DNA of 37,060 nucleotides from Sphingosinicella terrae (GTDB lineage Bacteria > Pseudomonadota > Alphaproteobacteria > Sphingomonadales > Sphingomonadaceae), in assembly GCF_003347635.1 (NCBI RefSeq), contig NZ_QDFY01000024.1:1-37060 (forward strand). The letters are read 5' to 3'. Below the pieces are notes generated by a model. It made no database searches. It had not been told where the DNA came from and saw only the letters and a list, made by a program, of their open reading frames with translations. Of this stretch, positions 1 through 7,133 are shown in pieces. The first letter of the stretch is position 1. Each line of letters begins with the position of its first letter. The translations under genes were made by a program, and so were the position numbers.

Positions 1-109
1 GGTTCATGCTCATCTTCACGTTGGCGAGGTCGATCCCCGTGCCGTCCGCCTTCACCCGCGGCTTCACATTATAGTCGATCACACGCTTCACAGCGGCGAG
101 TATCTTCAT
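1..109 (-). CDS. etfB: Electron transfer flavoprotein beta subunit, N-terminal 36 residues only (runs off the window)
   Basis: Read on the minus strand from ATG at 109, the 36 visible residues begin [16 protein letters not shown] and continue with the conserved stretch around [12 protein letters not shown] and KMSMN, which is the characteristic start of EtfB in alphaproteobacteria. A GGAG sits about 11 bases upstream of the ATG. EtfAB is a soluble FAD/AMP-containing heterodimer that passes electrons from acyl-CoA dehydrogenases to ETF-ubiquinone oxidoreductase. It lies 33 bases downstream of the hydrolase gene on the same strand and may be co-transcribed with it. The window encodes four acyl-CoA dehydrogenase polypeptides, which would need ETF as acceptor, so its presence fits. 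Whether this is a cluster-dedicated copy or the housekeeping one cannot be told from 36 residues. Confidence 0.88.
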   Translation of the reverse strand, partial: MKILAAVKRVIDYNVKPRVKADGTGIDLANVKMSMN

Positions 110-142
110 CTTGGCTGATGCTCCGAAATAGGTTGCGCGGCG

Positions 143-991
143 TCAGGCGCGCGCCGGCCGCGCGAGGAAGTCGAGGACCTCGCGATTGAAGTCGTCGGGC
201 TGCTCCAGCATGTACCAATGTCCGGCCTGGCTGGAGACGACGATCTTGGCGTCCCTTATCTCGCGCGCGGCCTTGAGCGCCTGGTCGACGGGGAGAAAGC
301 GGTCGTTCGCACCCCAGAAGACGAGGACGGGGCAGTCGATCTCGCCGAGCCGCGTCCAGGTTTCGCGGATCGTCACCGAGGTGAAGACCCGCTTCGGCTG
401 CGAACGGGCGATCTCGTAGCGTTCGGCGACGGCGGTATCGGTGATGTCGGCTTCGTCATGGACGAGGAGGGTCAGGACCTTGCGGAAGCTCTCTTCGCTG
501 CCGTCGTCGGTCCTGGCGAAATCCGCGAGCGCGCGGCCGCCGTCGGTCTGGCCCCAGAACAGAGCCGGGTTTTCGACGCCGCCCGGTGCCATCAACACCA
601 GCCTGTCGACGGCGGCGGGATGCTCCAGCGTATATTCGAGGGCGACGCTGCCGCCGAGCGAGTTTCCGATCGGCACCACCCGATCGACACCGAGTCCGGT
701 GGTGAGCTCGCGCATCGCCTCGACATGGAGCACCGAGCTGTAGTCGATGTCGTCGGGCTTATCGGACAGTCCGAAGCCGAGCAGGTCCGGCGCAAGCACA
801 TGATAGCCCTGTTGGGCGAAGGCCGGCATGTTCTTCTTGAAGTTGCTGTACCCGCTCGCACCCGGCCCGCCGCCGTGGATGCACAGGATGGTCGGCCGGC
901 CGGGAGCGCGATCGCCGGCTTCGTGGTAATGGACCTTGAGACCGCTCCCGAGCGTGAAGAATTTCCCGACCGGAATGGGTGACCCGCTCAT
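143..991 (-). CDS. Alpha/beta hydrolase of the meta-cleavage-product hydrolase type (BphD/TesD/HsaD-like)
   Basis: 282 residues, the usual family length. ATG at 991 is preceded by GGGAGGAG eight bases upstream. The oxyanion motif HGGGPGASG lies at about 39-47, the nucleophile elbow GNSLGG places Ser111, the acid is probably Asp230 in WGANDR and the base His258 in AGHWYMLEQP. HGGGPG together with GNSxGG is typical of C-C hydrolases that split vinylogous 1,5-diketones made by extradiol ring cleavage (BphD, XylF, TesD, HsaD). Such a role here is inference, because no extradiol dioxygenase is present in the window. Related esterases and lactonases share the fold, so the substrate is open. The gene diverges from the VOC-SDR-SDR operon and is followed by etfB. 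Confidence 0.85.
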   Translation of the reverse strand: MSGSPIPVGKFFTLGSGLKVHYHEAGDRAPGRPTILCIHGGGPGASGYSNFKKNMPAFAQQGYHVLAPDLLGFGLSDKPDDIDYSSVLHVEAMRELTTGLGVDRVVPIGNSLGGSVALEYTLEHPAAVDRLVLMAPGGVENPALFWGQTDGGRALADFARTDDGSEESFRKVLTLLVHDEADITDTAVAERYEIARSQPKRVFTSVTIRETWTRLGEIDCPVLVFWGANDRFLPVDQALKAAREIRDAKIVVSSQAGHWYMLEQPDDFNREVLDFLARPARA

Positions 992-1172
992 CCTTCGCTC
1001 CTCCCGCGATCGCCTTGCCGCGGCGGTCTAGCGCAGCGCCCCGGTGGCGCGAACGCGCTATTGGTTGGCGCCCATCGGACAAATTCTCGGCGGCGGCCAG
1101 ACCATTGCTGTCTGTCATGAAGCGGCCCCTCGCGCTTTCGTGTGCCGATAGGTGCTGGCTGGGGAGCCGATC

Positions 1173-1727
1173 ATGCCGAACCACGCGAAGAGCATGCCGA
1201 CCGTCAACCATGTCGGGATGACCGTCCCCGATCTGGACGCGGCGCTCGCCTGGTATCAGGAGGTGCTCGGCTTCACCGTCATGACCAAGCCGGTCGAGAT
1301 GAGCTCGATCGATCCGGTGCTCGGGGAGTCGCTCCTCGACATGCTCGGCCCGCGCGTCCGGCGCTTCCGCATGGCTCACCTGCAGACGGGCAACCGTGTC
1401 GGCATCCAGGTCTTCGAGTTCATCGATCCCGCGCCCGAGCCTGCCGAGGGAGAGGTCGCCTACTGGCGCAGCGGCTTCACCCATATCTGCGTCACCCATC
1501 CGGACATCGAGGGGCTGGCGGCGAAGATCGAGGCCCATGGCGGCCGCCGCAGCAGGGTCTGGGCGGTGATCGAAGGCGTGCCCTATGCCGCCGCTTATTG
1601 CGCGGATCCGTTCGGCAATGTCATCGAGATCAACTCGCACGGCTACGAGGAGACGCGCACCTTCCTGATGGACGAGGAAGGCATGGCGGGGGCCTACGGC
1701 CTGCCGGCACAAGCTCAGGAACGATAG
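1173..1727 (+). CDS. VOC-superfamily (glyoxalase/bleomycin-resistance/dioxygenase fold) metalloenzyme
   Basis: 184 residues from ATG 1173. I prefer this start to the in-frame GTG at 1152 because GGGGAG at 1161-1166 sits six bases before it. Two beta-alpha-beta-beta-beta modules are recognisable. Likely metal ligands by position are His13 (VNHVGMTV), Glu82 (IQVFEF; Gln79 is the alternative), His104 (FTHICVTH) and Glu152 (NVIEIN). DPFGN before the last ligand is a VOC hallmark. Single-chain proteins of this size include lactoylglutathione lyases, epimerases and small dioxygenases. It is too short for a two-domain extradiol dioxygenase. It heads an operon with two SDRs whose first ribosome site overlaps its stop codon. 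Function unassigned; action on a pathway intermediate is inference. Confidence 0.8.
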   Translation: MPNHAKSMPTVNHVGMTVPDLDAALAWYQEVLGFTVMTKPVEMSSIDPVLGESLLDMLGPRVRRFRMAHLQTGNRVGIQVFEFIDPAPEPAEGEVAYWRSGFTHICVTHPDIEGLAAKIEAHGGRRSRVWAVIEGVPYAAAYCADPFGNVIEINSHGYEETRTFLMDEEGMAGAYGLPAQAQER

Positions 1728-1736
1728 GAGGAACCG

Positions 1737-2516
1737 GTGGGGAGACTGGAGGGGAAGGTCGCCATCGTGACGGGTGCGGCGCGCGGCGTCGGCGCCGCGG
1801 TCGCGCAACGCTTTGCGGCGGAGGGAGCCAAGGTCGTCCTCGCCGACGTCCTGGAGGAGGAAGGGAAGGAGACTGCCCGGGAAATCGGCGGAGATGCGCG
1901 CTTCGCCCATCTCGATGTCACCGACGAGGACCAGTGGCGGGGCCTCGTCGACGAGACCGCCGCCCGGTGGGGCCGGATCGACGTCCTGGTGAACAATGCC
2001 GCGGTGCTCGCCTTCAAGGCCCTGATCGATTTCGAGAAGGCGGAGTTCGAGCGGGTGATCGACGTCAACCTCGTCGGCGTGTTCCTCGGCATCAAGTCGG
2101 TCGCGCCGCATATGATCGCTCGCGGCGCGGGTTCGATCGTGAACATCGCGTCGGTGGACGGCATGAAATCGGCCAATTCTCTGTCCGCCTACAGCGCGAG
2201 CAAGTGGGGCGTGCGCGGCCTGATGCGCGCGGCGGCGCTCGAGCTCGGTCCCAAGGGCGTGCGCGTGAATTCGGTGCATCCCGGCACCATCGATACCAAG
2301 ATGATGAATCCCACCGGCAAGCCGCGGGAGGCGCTTCGCGCCAATACCGGTCACGTCCCGCTCCAGCGGCCCGGCGCGCCGGAAGAGGTTGCGAGCGTCT
2401 GCGTCTTCTTCGCCAGCGACGAAGCCTCCTATGTGAGCGGCTCCGAGACCACGGTCGACGGAGGCGCGATCGCCGGCGTCTATCATCGCTTCCTGCCCGG
2501 TGCGCCGGAGTCGTGA
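1737..2516 (+). CDS. Short-chain dehydrogenase/reductase (classical SDR, hydroxysteroid-dehydrogenase-like)
   Basis: 259 residues, GTG start at 1737 with GGAGGA at 1727-1732 overlapping the previous stop. The Rossmann motif TGAARGVG lies at 12-19 and NNAA at 86-89. The catalytic tetrad is Asn111, Ser139, Tyr152 and Lys156. Asp37 at the end of strand beta-2 suggests NAD(H) rather than NADP(H). The overall pattern (opening RLEGKVAIVTG, ending in SYVSGSETTVDGG) resembles 3-alpha/20-beta-hydroxysteroid dehydrogenases and FabG-like oxidoreductases. It probably oxidises or reduces a secondary alcohol of a pathway intermediate. The next SDR starts inside its stop codon (GTGA overlap), so the two are translationally coupled and may act in sequence or together. 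Confidence 0.85.
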   Translation: MGRLEGKVAIVTGAARGVGAAVAQRFAAEGAKVVLADVLEEEGKETAREIGGDARFAHLDVTDEDQWRGLVDETAARWGRIDVLVNNAAVLAFKALIDFEKAEFERVIDVNLVGVFLGIKSVAPHMIARGAGSIVNIASVDGMKSANSLSAYSASKWGVRGLMRAAALELGPKGVRVNSVHPGTIDTKMMNPTGKPREALRANTGHVPLQRPGAPEEVASVCVFFASDEASYVSGSETTVDGGAIAGVYHRFLPGAPES

Positions 2517-3265
2517 AGGCCCGTTTCGAAGGCCGGGTGGCGATCGTCACCGGCGGCGGCGGCGGGCTGGGGCGGGCGGCGGCCTCGGCCTTCGCGCGCG
2601 AAGGGGCCGCGGTCGCCGTCGTCGACATAGACCAGGTGGCCGCCGACGAGACCGCGGCGATCATCGATGCTGAGGGCGGCCGCGCGCTGTCCCTCGCCAT
2701 CGACGTCGCGGAATCGGCGCAGGTAGAGAGGATGGTGGCGGTAACGGTGAAGGCGTTCGGGCGACTCGACGCCGCCTTCAACAATGCGGGGGTCTCGGAA
2801 GGCTATGGCGCGGACGACGAGTGGAACGAGGCGATTCTCGACCGCGCCTTGGCGATCAATGTCCGCGGGGTCTATCTCGGCATGAAATATCAGGTTCCCG
2901 AGATGCAGAGGGGCGGCGGCGGAGCGATCGTCAACACCGCCTCGATCGCCGGTCTCGTCGGCACCGGAACCTACCATTATGTCGCCAGCAAGCACGCCGT
3001 CGTCGGCCTGACGCGGGCGGTGGCGATGAAATATGCGTCGTTCGGAATCCGCATCAACGCCGTCTGTCCGGGCGCGGTGCGCACGGCGATGGTGGAAAGG
3101 TCGATCGCGGCCGGTTTCGGCCCGGTGCTCGACGCGCTTCACCCGATCGGCCGGATCGGCGAAGCGACCGAGATCGCGGATGCGGTCCTCTGGCTCTGCT
3201 CCGATCAGGCGAGCTTCGTCACCGGCCACCCCCTCGCGGTCGACGGCGGCGCGACCGCGCGCTGA
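2513..3265 (+). CDS. Short-chain dehydrogenase/reductase, second of a coupled SDR pair
   Basis: 250 residues from GTG 2513, which overlaps the preceding TGA (GTGA). The same frame stays open for about 1.4 kb upstream, but that part has no recognisable protein and runs through the VOC and first SDR genes, so GTG 2513 is the sensible start. TGGGGGLG at 13-20 binds the cofactor; Asp38 after VAVV favours NAD(H). NNAG lies at 90-93; the catalytic residues are Ser144, Tyr156 and Lys160. The C-terminal FVTGHPLAVDGG is typical of classical SDRs. It is clearly divergent from its neighbour, so this is not a recent duplication. The gene ends 3 bases before the convergent MFS gene. Confidence 0.85.
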   Translation: MKARFEGRVAIVTGGGGGLGRAAASAFAREGAAVAVVDIDQVAADETAAIIDAEGGRALSLAIDVAESAQVERMVAVTVKAFGRLDAAFNNAGVSEGYGADDEWNEAILDRALAINVRGVYLGMKYQVPEMQRGGGGAIVNTASIAGLVGTGTYHYVASKHAVVGLTRAVAMKYASFGIRINAVCPGAVRTAMVERSIAAGFGPVLDALHPIGRIGEATEIADAVLWLCSDQASFVTGHPLAVDGGATAR

Positions 3266-3268
3266 TCC

Positions 3269-4558
3269 TCACCGGCTGACGAGGTCCCCTGCGATCGTCC
3301 TCATGCCGAGGAAGAAATGCAGCGCCGCCCAGATGTTGGAGGCGGTCAGCACGAGCAGCGCCCAGCGCAGGCCCGTGGCGGCGTCGCCGGCCAGATAGCC
3401 GGAATAGTCGCTGATGATGCCGATGAGGAGCGGTCCGAAACCGAGGCCGACCATGTTCACGATGAACGACAGCACCGCGCTCGACGTGGCGCGAACGCCC
3501 ACCGGCACCAGCCCTTGCGACAACGTGAACATCGGAACGATCCAGATGCTGTAGGCGATGGTCGGCACCAGGAACAGGACGAGGGCGAGGACGGGATCGC
3601 CCGCGACGATCCCGGCAATCTGGAACGGGATCGCCAGCAGCATGGTAGCGACCGGGATGAGCAGGATGCCTTTGGGATCCTTTCGGCCGAGCCGGTCGCA
3701 CAGATAGCCGCCGAGCATCGCGCCGACGAGGCCGCTGAACCCGAAGATGAGCCCCCACCAGGTGCCGACCTGCGCGAGCGACAGGCCGTGGTTGCGGATC
3801 AGGAAGGACGGAACCCAGAAACTGAAGCCGATCGTCGCCACCGCGCAGAGCGATCCGCCTGCCGCTATCTGCCGGTAGGTGCGATTAGCCATCAGGATGC
3901 GTAGCGCCTGACCGGTCGGGATGGTCAGGTCGGCTTCGAGCCGGCCGCCGTCCGCCATGCCGCGCGGCGGCTCCCGGGCGATGAGCTTGAACAGGAGGGC
4001 GACGGCGATGCCCGGAAGGCCCACCATGATGAGCGCGTTGCGCCAGCCGAACGCCTGCGCGAGCCAGCTTCCCCCCATGATGCCTGCCAGCGCGCCGATG
4101 GCGATGCCGGACGTGTAGATGCCCATCGCACGGCCGCGCTCGCGCGGCGCGAAATAGTCGGCGATGAGTGACTGGGAAGGCGGAATGCAGCCGGCCTCGC
4201 CGACGCCGACGCCCATCCTGAAGAGGAGCAGCTGGACATAGTTCTGGGCCAGTCCGCAAGCGGCGGTGAGCAGGCTCCACAGCCCCAGCGCGGTCGAGAT
4301 GATCGTGACGCGGTTGCCGCCGCGATCGGTATAGCGGGCGATCGGAAGGCCGATGATCGTGTAGAAGAGTGCGAAAGCGGAGCCGGAGAGCAGGCCGAGC
4401 TGCCAGTCCTCGAGGCCGAAATCGGCCCGGATCGGCTCCTGGAGGATGGCGATGATCTGGCGGTCGATGGTGTTGAACGCGTAGATCAGCACCAGGAAGG
4501 CGAGGACGACGTTGCGGTGGCTCGCGCGTCGTCCTTCAGATGGTACGGCCAACTCCAT
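3269..4558 (-). CDS. MFS transporter, spinster-like family
   Basis: 429 residues from ATG 4558, chosen because GGGAGG lies about six bases upstream. The frame extends 41 codons further 5' but that part is Arg-rich and unlike a transporter N-terminus. About twelve hydrophobic segments are seen, with the MFS loop 2-3 signature around IARYTDRGGNR and a second-half copy YLCDRLGRKD. The start NVVLAFLVLIYAFNTIDRQII is typical of the spinster-like group common in sphingomonads, often near aromatic, terpenoid or steroid catabolism genes. It would sit in the inner membrane and move a hydrophobic acid or export an intermediate; direction and substrate are unknown. It follows the EthD gene on the same strand after 132 bases that contain a long inverted repeat. 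Confidence 0.88.
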   Translation of the reverse strand: MELAVPSEGRRASHRNVVLAFLVLIYAFNTIDRQIIAILQEPIRADFGLEDWQLGLLSGSAFALFYTIIGLPIARYTDRGGNRVTIISTALGLWSLLTAACGLAQNYVQLLLFRMGVGVGEAGCIPPSQSLIADYFAPRERGRAMGIYTSGIAIGALAGIMGGSWLAQAFGWRNALIMVGLPGIAVALLFKLIAREPPRGMADGGRLEADLTIPTGQALRILMANRTYRQIAAGGSLCAVATIGFSFWVPSFLIRNHGLSLAQVGTWWGLIFGFSGLVGAMLGGYLCDRLGRKDPKGILLIPVATMLLAIPFQIAGIVAGDPVLALVLFLVPTIAYSIWIVPMFTLSQGLVPVGVRATSSAVLSFIVNMVGLGFGPLLIGIISDYSGYLAGDAATGLRWALLVLTASNIWAALHFFLGMRTIAGDLVSR

Positions 4559-4622
4559 TCGGATCCTCCCGCCGGGAGCGAAGGAGTCCCACAGCCGGGC
4601 TGCGCGCCACCACGGGCAAGAG

Positions 4623-4665
4623 CGTCGGCGGCGCGTGACAAAATGTCGGTTCGGCGCCGCCGACG
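4623..4665. repeat. Perfect 12-bp inverted repeat with a nested palindrome between the EthD and MFS genes
   Basis: The left arm CGTCGGCGGCGC (4623-4634) is exactly complementary to GCGCCGCCGACG (4654-4665) across 19 bases. The spacer itself holds GACA-AAA-TGTC (4637-4647). In transcripts from the minus strand this would form a strong hairpin between the EthD stop and the MFS start. No T-run follows in either direction, so it is not a standard intrinsic terminator. An operator, a processing or stability hairpin, or an attenuator are alternatives. Confidence 0.7.
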
Positions 4666-4690
4666 TGGTGCGGCGAGGCAACCGGCCAGT

Positions 4691-5407
4691 CTAGCCTACC
4701 CAGTTCTTGAAGACATATTGGCTGGTCACCACCACATCCAATTTGTCGAAGTCGCACATCTTCTGCGCGTTCTCGAGCAGGATCCGCTTGTTTTCCTCGG
4801 CCCGGATCGGATCACCGTCGGAATCGTAGAAGAAGTTCTGATCGTCCATCGCCTCCGGAGGAAGGCATTCCTCCACGATCGCGTCGTAGCGAGGCGCGGC
4901 ATGGGTGAGCGGGCGTGCCACGATATTGGCCTGGTAGTAGAAATTGTTCTGGCATTCGATCGCCGGTCCGGTTTGCTCGCGATGCCATGTTTCCAGCCAT
5001 TCATCGGGATCCAGGCGGGGCGGACGCACGATGAAGACGACCTGGGAGAAGCCATAGGTCCGCTCCCCGGGCTCCGACGGGTGGCGCGTGTTGACCACCG
5101 GCCAGGATTCGGTGACCAGATAGGCGGCGATCTGCCACGCGACCCCGCGCAGCGCCTCGTCGAACGGCTTTCGAAAGCTATCGATCGCGCTGTCGACCCA
5201 GAGATGGACGACGCCGTCTATGACCGGCTGGGTCGCGCTCCAGACCAGCCCGGCGGCGCGATCGACCGCGGCGTCCGAGACGTTGATCTGGAGGCCGCGG
5301 GCGCCGAGGGCAAGGAGACGGGGCGCCACCTGCTCGCGAAGCCCGCGGCTGAATTCCTCCCGGTCCATCCGAGAGTCGCGCCAGAGCGCGTAGATGACCT
5401 TTTCCAT
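4691..5407 (-). CDS. EthD-domain (dimeric alpha/beta-barrel) protein, two-repeat form
   Basis: 238 residues. ATG at 5407 is preceded by a purine-rich GGAGGA stretch. It is clearly a paralogue of the protein at 9959-10648: both start MEK(V/L)xYALW, share APRLLxLGARGL, HLWVDSAID, AAYLVTES and YDAIVEE, and end in QYVFK. The length and the two halves (FSQVVFIVRPPRLDPDEW opens the second) indicate two ferredoxin-like EthD modules in one chain. The family takes its name from EthD of the Rhodococcus EthABCD P450 system (ethyl tert-butyl ether degradation), where EthD is needed for activity but its biochemical role is unknown. A P450 and ferredoxin are encoded nearby. Any catalytic role here is inference. 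Confidence 0.78.
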   Translation of the reverse strand: MEKVIYALWRDSRMDREEFSRGLREQVAPRLLALGARGLQINVSDAAVDRAAGLVWSATQPVIDGVVHLWVDSAIDSFRKPFDEALRGVAWQIAAYLVTESWPVVNTRHPSEPGERTYGFSQVVFIVRPPRLDPDEWLETWHREQTGPAIECQNNFYYQANIVARPLTHAAPRYDAIVEECLPPEAMDDQNFFYDSDGDPIRAEENKRILLENAQKMCDFDKLDVVVTSQYVFKNWVG

Positions 5408-5526
5408 CCCGTCCTCCTTCGCGGCAGATGCTCTTCGGAAGGCGGGGCCGCCACCTTGCTCTGCTTTGCGGGCGGCTGCGTAAATGTCTGTTCGCTCGCC
5501 GCCGCACCCGCGTCAGGAAAGGTGCC

Positions 5527-6279
5527 ATGAAGCTGGACCTCGAGGGTCGGTCGGCCGTGGTCAGCGGCGCCGGACGCGGAATCGGCCGAGCGCTCGCCCT
5601 GCACGCCGCTCGCTTAGGCATGCGCGTGCATGCCTGGGACGTGGACGTCGACGGCCTGATGGGGCTCGATTCCGCGATCATGCCGCGGCGGATCGACGTG
5701 AGCGACGCCGACGAGGTCGGCCGCGCCGCAGCCGGGATCCAGGCGGGCGGCGAGGACGTCGCGCTTCTCTTCTGCAATGCCGGCATCCTTCGCCCCGGCC
5801 GGAGCTGGGAGATCGGAGCCGAGGCCTGGCGCGAGACGCTGGCCGTGAACGTGCTCGGCGCGGCCAACATGATCGGCGCCTTGGTGCCGACGCTGTGCCG
5901 GCAGGCTCGTCGGTCCCATATCGTCATCACCGGATCACAGGCGGGCTTCGTCGCCCGCGCGGGCAATGCGGCCTACTCGGGGAGCAAGCATGCGCTCTGG
6001 GCCTTGGCCGAGGCGCTGAAGCTGGAGCTCGACGAGGTGGCGGTCCCGATCGGCGTGTCGCTGTTGGCGCCGGGGCCTGTCCGTACCACTCTGGCCGAAG
6101 CCGCCGCGGGCGCGCCGATGCACCAGCTCCTCCAGGAGATCGGAATGCCGGCGCACCAAGTGGCCGAGGAGACCTTCGCGGCCATCCGCGAGAACCGTTT
6201 CTGGGTGTTCACCCACCAGGACTTCAAGACGGACCTTCAGGCGCGCGTGACGCGGCTGATAGCGGAAGAGGCGCCTTAG
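5527..6279 (+). CDS. Short-chain dehydrogenase/reductase
   Basis: 250 residues from ATG 5527, preceded by AGGAAAGG about five bases upstream. An in-frame ATG at 5428 would add 33 Arg-rich residues with no SDR counterpart. GAGRGIG lies at 14-20, NAG at 84-86 and the tetrad is Asn108, Ser137, Tyr150 and Lys154. A WDVD segment follows strand beta-2 (Asp38), favouring NAD(H). The substrate loop after GPVRTTL is short. It is a monocistronic plus-strand gene that diverges from the EthD gene over a 119-base promoter region and converges on the SnoaL-like gene. The substrate is probably a hydroxyl or keto group of the pathway compound; nothing in the sequence defines it. Confidence 0.84.
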   Translation: MKLDLEGRSAVVSGAGRGIGRALALHAARLGMRVHAWDVDVDGLMGLDSAIMPRRIDVSDADEVGRAAAGIQAGGEDVALLFCNAGILRPGRSWEIGAEAWRETLAVNVLGAANMIGALVPTLCRQARRSHIVITGSQAGFVARAGNAAYSGSKHALWALAEALKLELDEVAVPIGVSLLAPGPVRTTLAEAAAGAPMHQLLQEIGMPAHQVAEETFAAIRENRFWVFTHQDFKTDLQARVTRLIAEEAP

Positions 6280-6285
6280 ATAGCG

Positions 6286-6305
6286 CTGCCGATGGCCCCC
6301 GGCAG
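6286..6305. terminator. Short GC hairpin between convergent SDR and SnoaL-like genes
   Basis: CTGCCG (6286-6291) pairs with CGGCAG (6300-6305) across 8 bases in the 41-base gap between two convergent stop codons. The position suits a bidirectional terminator. There is no clear T-run, so activity as an intrinsic terminator is uncertain. Confidence 0.4.
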
Positions 6306-6320
6306 GAGACGAGCCGCGCC

Positions 6321-6839
6321 TTAGGATTCCAGCTCCGCGAAGAGAGCATAAGAGGGATCGTCGCGGTCCGTCCGGCTGAGCGCAAGGAAGCTGGGATCGA
6401 GGCGCTCCGCCGGATAGCTGGTCTGCGCATAGGAATCGGCGACGAAGAGACGATGATCGATGCCCCAGCGGCCGTCGCGTCTGGACCAGCGATCGAGGTA
6501 CCGGCCGCGCCAGACGTCTTCGACGATGATCCCGTCTTTCGGCGGGAATTGCAGGCTCGCCGTCACGTATGACTCGCTGGCGGCCCGGTCGCCCCGCAGC
6601 GCGATGAGAATGTTGCCGACCTGGTGCGAGAATCCACTCAGCCCGCGCCGATACTCCCAGCTTGGTCCGATATAGTCGGCGGCGGGACCGTCATAGCGGT
6701 TGCCGTAGGCGACGGTGCCGCCGGCATGCCAAACCGACAAAGCGAGATCGGCATCCATCCGGTCATAGCCACGGCAGTATCGGTAGATCGCCTCGGTGAT
6801 CGCCTGCTTCGCGGCCAGCTCCTGGAGGCAATCGTTCAT
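6321..6839 (-). CDS. SnoaL/NTF2-like small-cone protein (SnoaL_4 / LinA-like group)
   Basis: 172 residues from ATG 6839, chosen because GGAG sits six bases upstream; upstream in-frame codons encode an Arg-rich stretch with no family counterpart. The opening helix KQAITEAIYRYCRGYDRMDADL with Asp26, then FSHQVGN with His72, matches the Asp-His dyad arrangement of LinA, scytalone dehydratase and related enzymes. EDVWRGRYLDRWSRRDGRWGIDHR near the C-terminus is typical of the family. Members are dehydratases, dehydrochlorinases, isomerases or ring-hydroxylating-oxygenase-like small subunits. A dehydratase or isomerase step in the pathway is an inference from the dyad. It diverges from the TonB-receptor operon. 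Confidence 0.78.
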   Translation of the reverse strand: MNDCLQELAAKQAITEAIYRYCRGYDRMDADLALSVWHAGGTVAYGNRYDGPAADYIGPSWEYRRGLSGFSHQVGNILIALRGDRAASESYVTASLQFPPKDGIIVEDVWRGRYLDRWSRRDGRWGIDHRLFVADSYAQTSYPAERLDPSFLALSRTDRDDPSYALFAELES

Positions 6840-7050
6840 CGGCGGCTCCATGGGCTTGGGGCCGGTCGCCCCGCATCGACGCGTAGCGGCCTCCTCGCGG
6901 CGTCCCACCGATCTCTGGTCGGTCGTCCAACATCGGCGTGGACCCTGCGCCAACCATTTGGATGGGAACTCCATACGCCAATTCAGTTGGAGCGGGGGCG
7001 GCCTTCAAGCACTCCTTCTACAAAGGCGAGTTGGTGCGAGCGGGCGGGAC

Positions 7051-7069
7051 AGTCTCTCGAATAGAGACT
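7051..7069. promoter_or_regulatory. Perfect inverted repeat upstream of the TonB-receptor operon (operator candidate)
   Basis: AGTCTCT (7051-7057), five spacer bases, then AGAGACT (7063-7069). This 19-base dyad lies 65 bases upstream of the receptor start, in the 294-base divergent region shared with the SnoaL-like gene. Length and symmetry suit a dimeric HTH repressor or activator. A notably A+T-rich patch (about 7099-7114) follows just before the ribosome site. I see no confident -35/-10 pair. Nothing else recognisable lies in 6840-7133. Confidence 0.5.
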
Positions 7070-7133
7070 CCAAGCGTCAAGTACAGCCCGAATGTCCATA
7101 AACAATAATAATATCGGCTGGGGAGGAATTGTG

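Noticed and set aside
1173-1727. VOC protein as the extradiol ring-cleaving dioxygenase of the pathway
   Set aside because: Too short for the two-domain type I extradiol enzymes and lacking their signature spacing; kept as an unassigned VOC enzyme.
759-2486. 575-codon open frame on the minus strand
   Set aside because: Antisense to the VOC and SDR genes, His/Arg/Asp-rich composition typical of shadow frames in high-GC DNA.
1142-2512. Long open frame preceding the second SDR (would give a 707-residue protein)
   Set aside because: It runs through the VOC and first SDR genes in another frame, is Arg/Gly-rich with no recognisable domain, and the SDR begins naturally at GTG 2513.
4641-5505. AATGTC-containing motif seen in several intergenic regions (near 4642, 5483, 7091 and 29609)
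   Set aside because: The hexamer is also frequent inside genes, and flanks agree only partly; no support for a shared operator.
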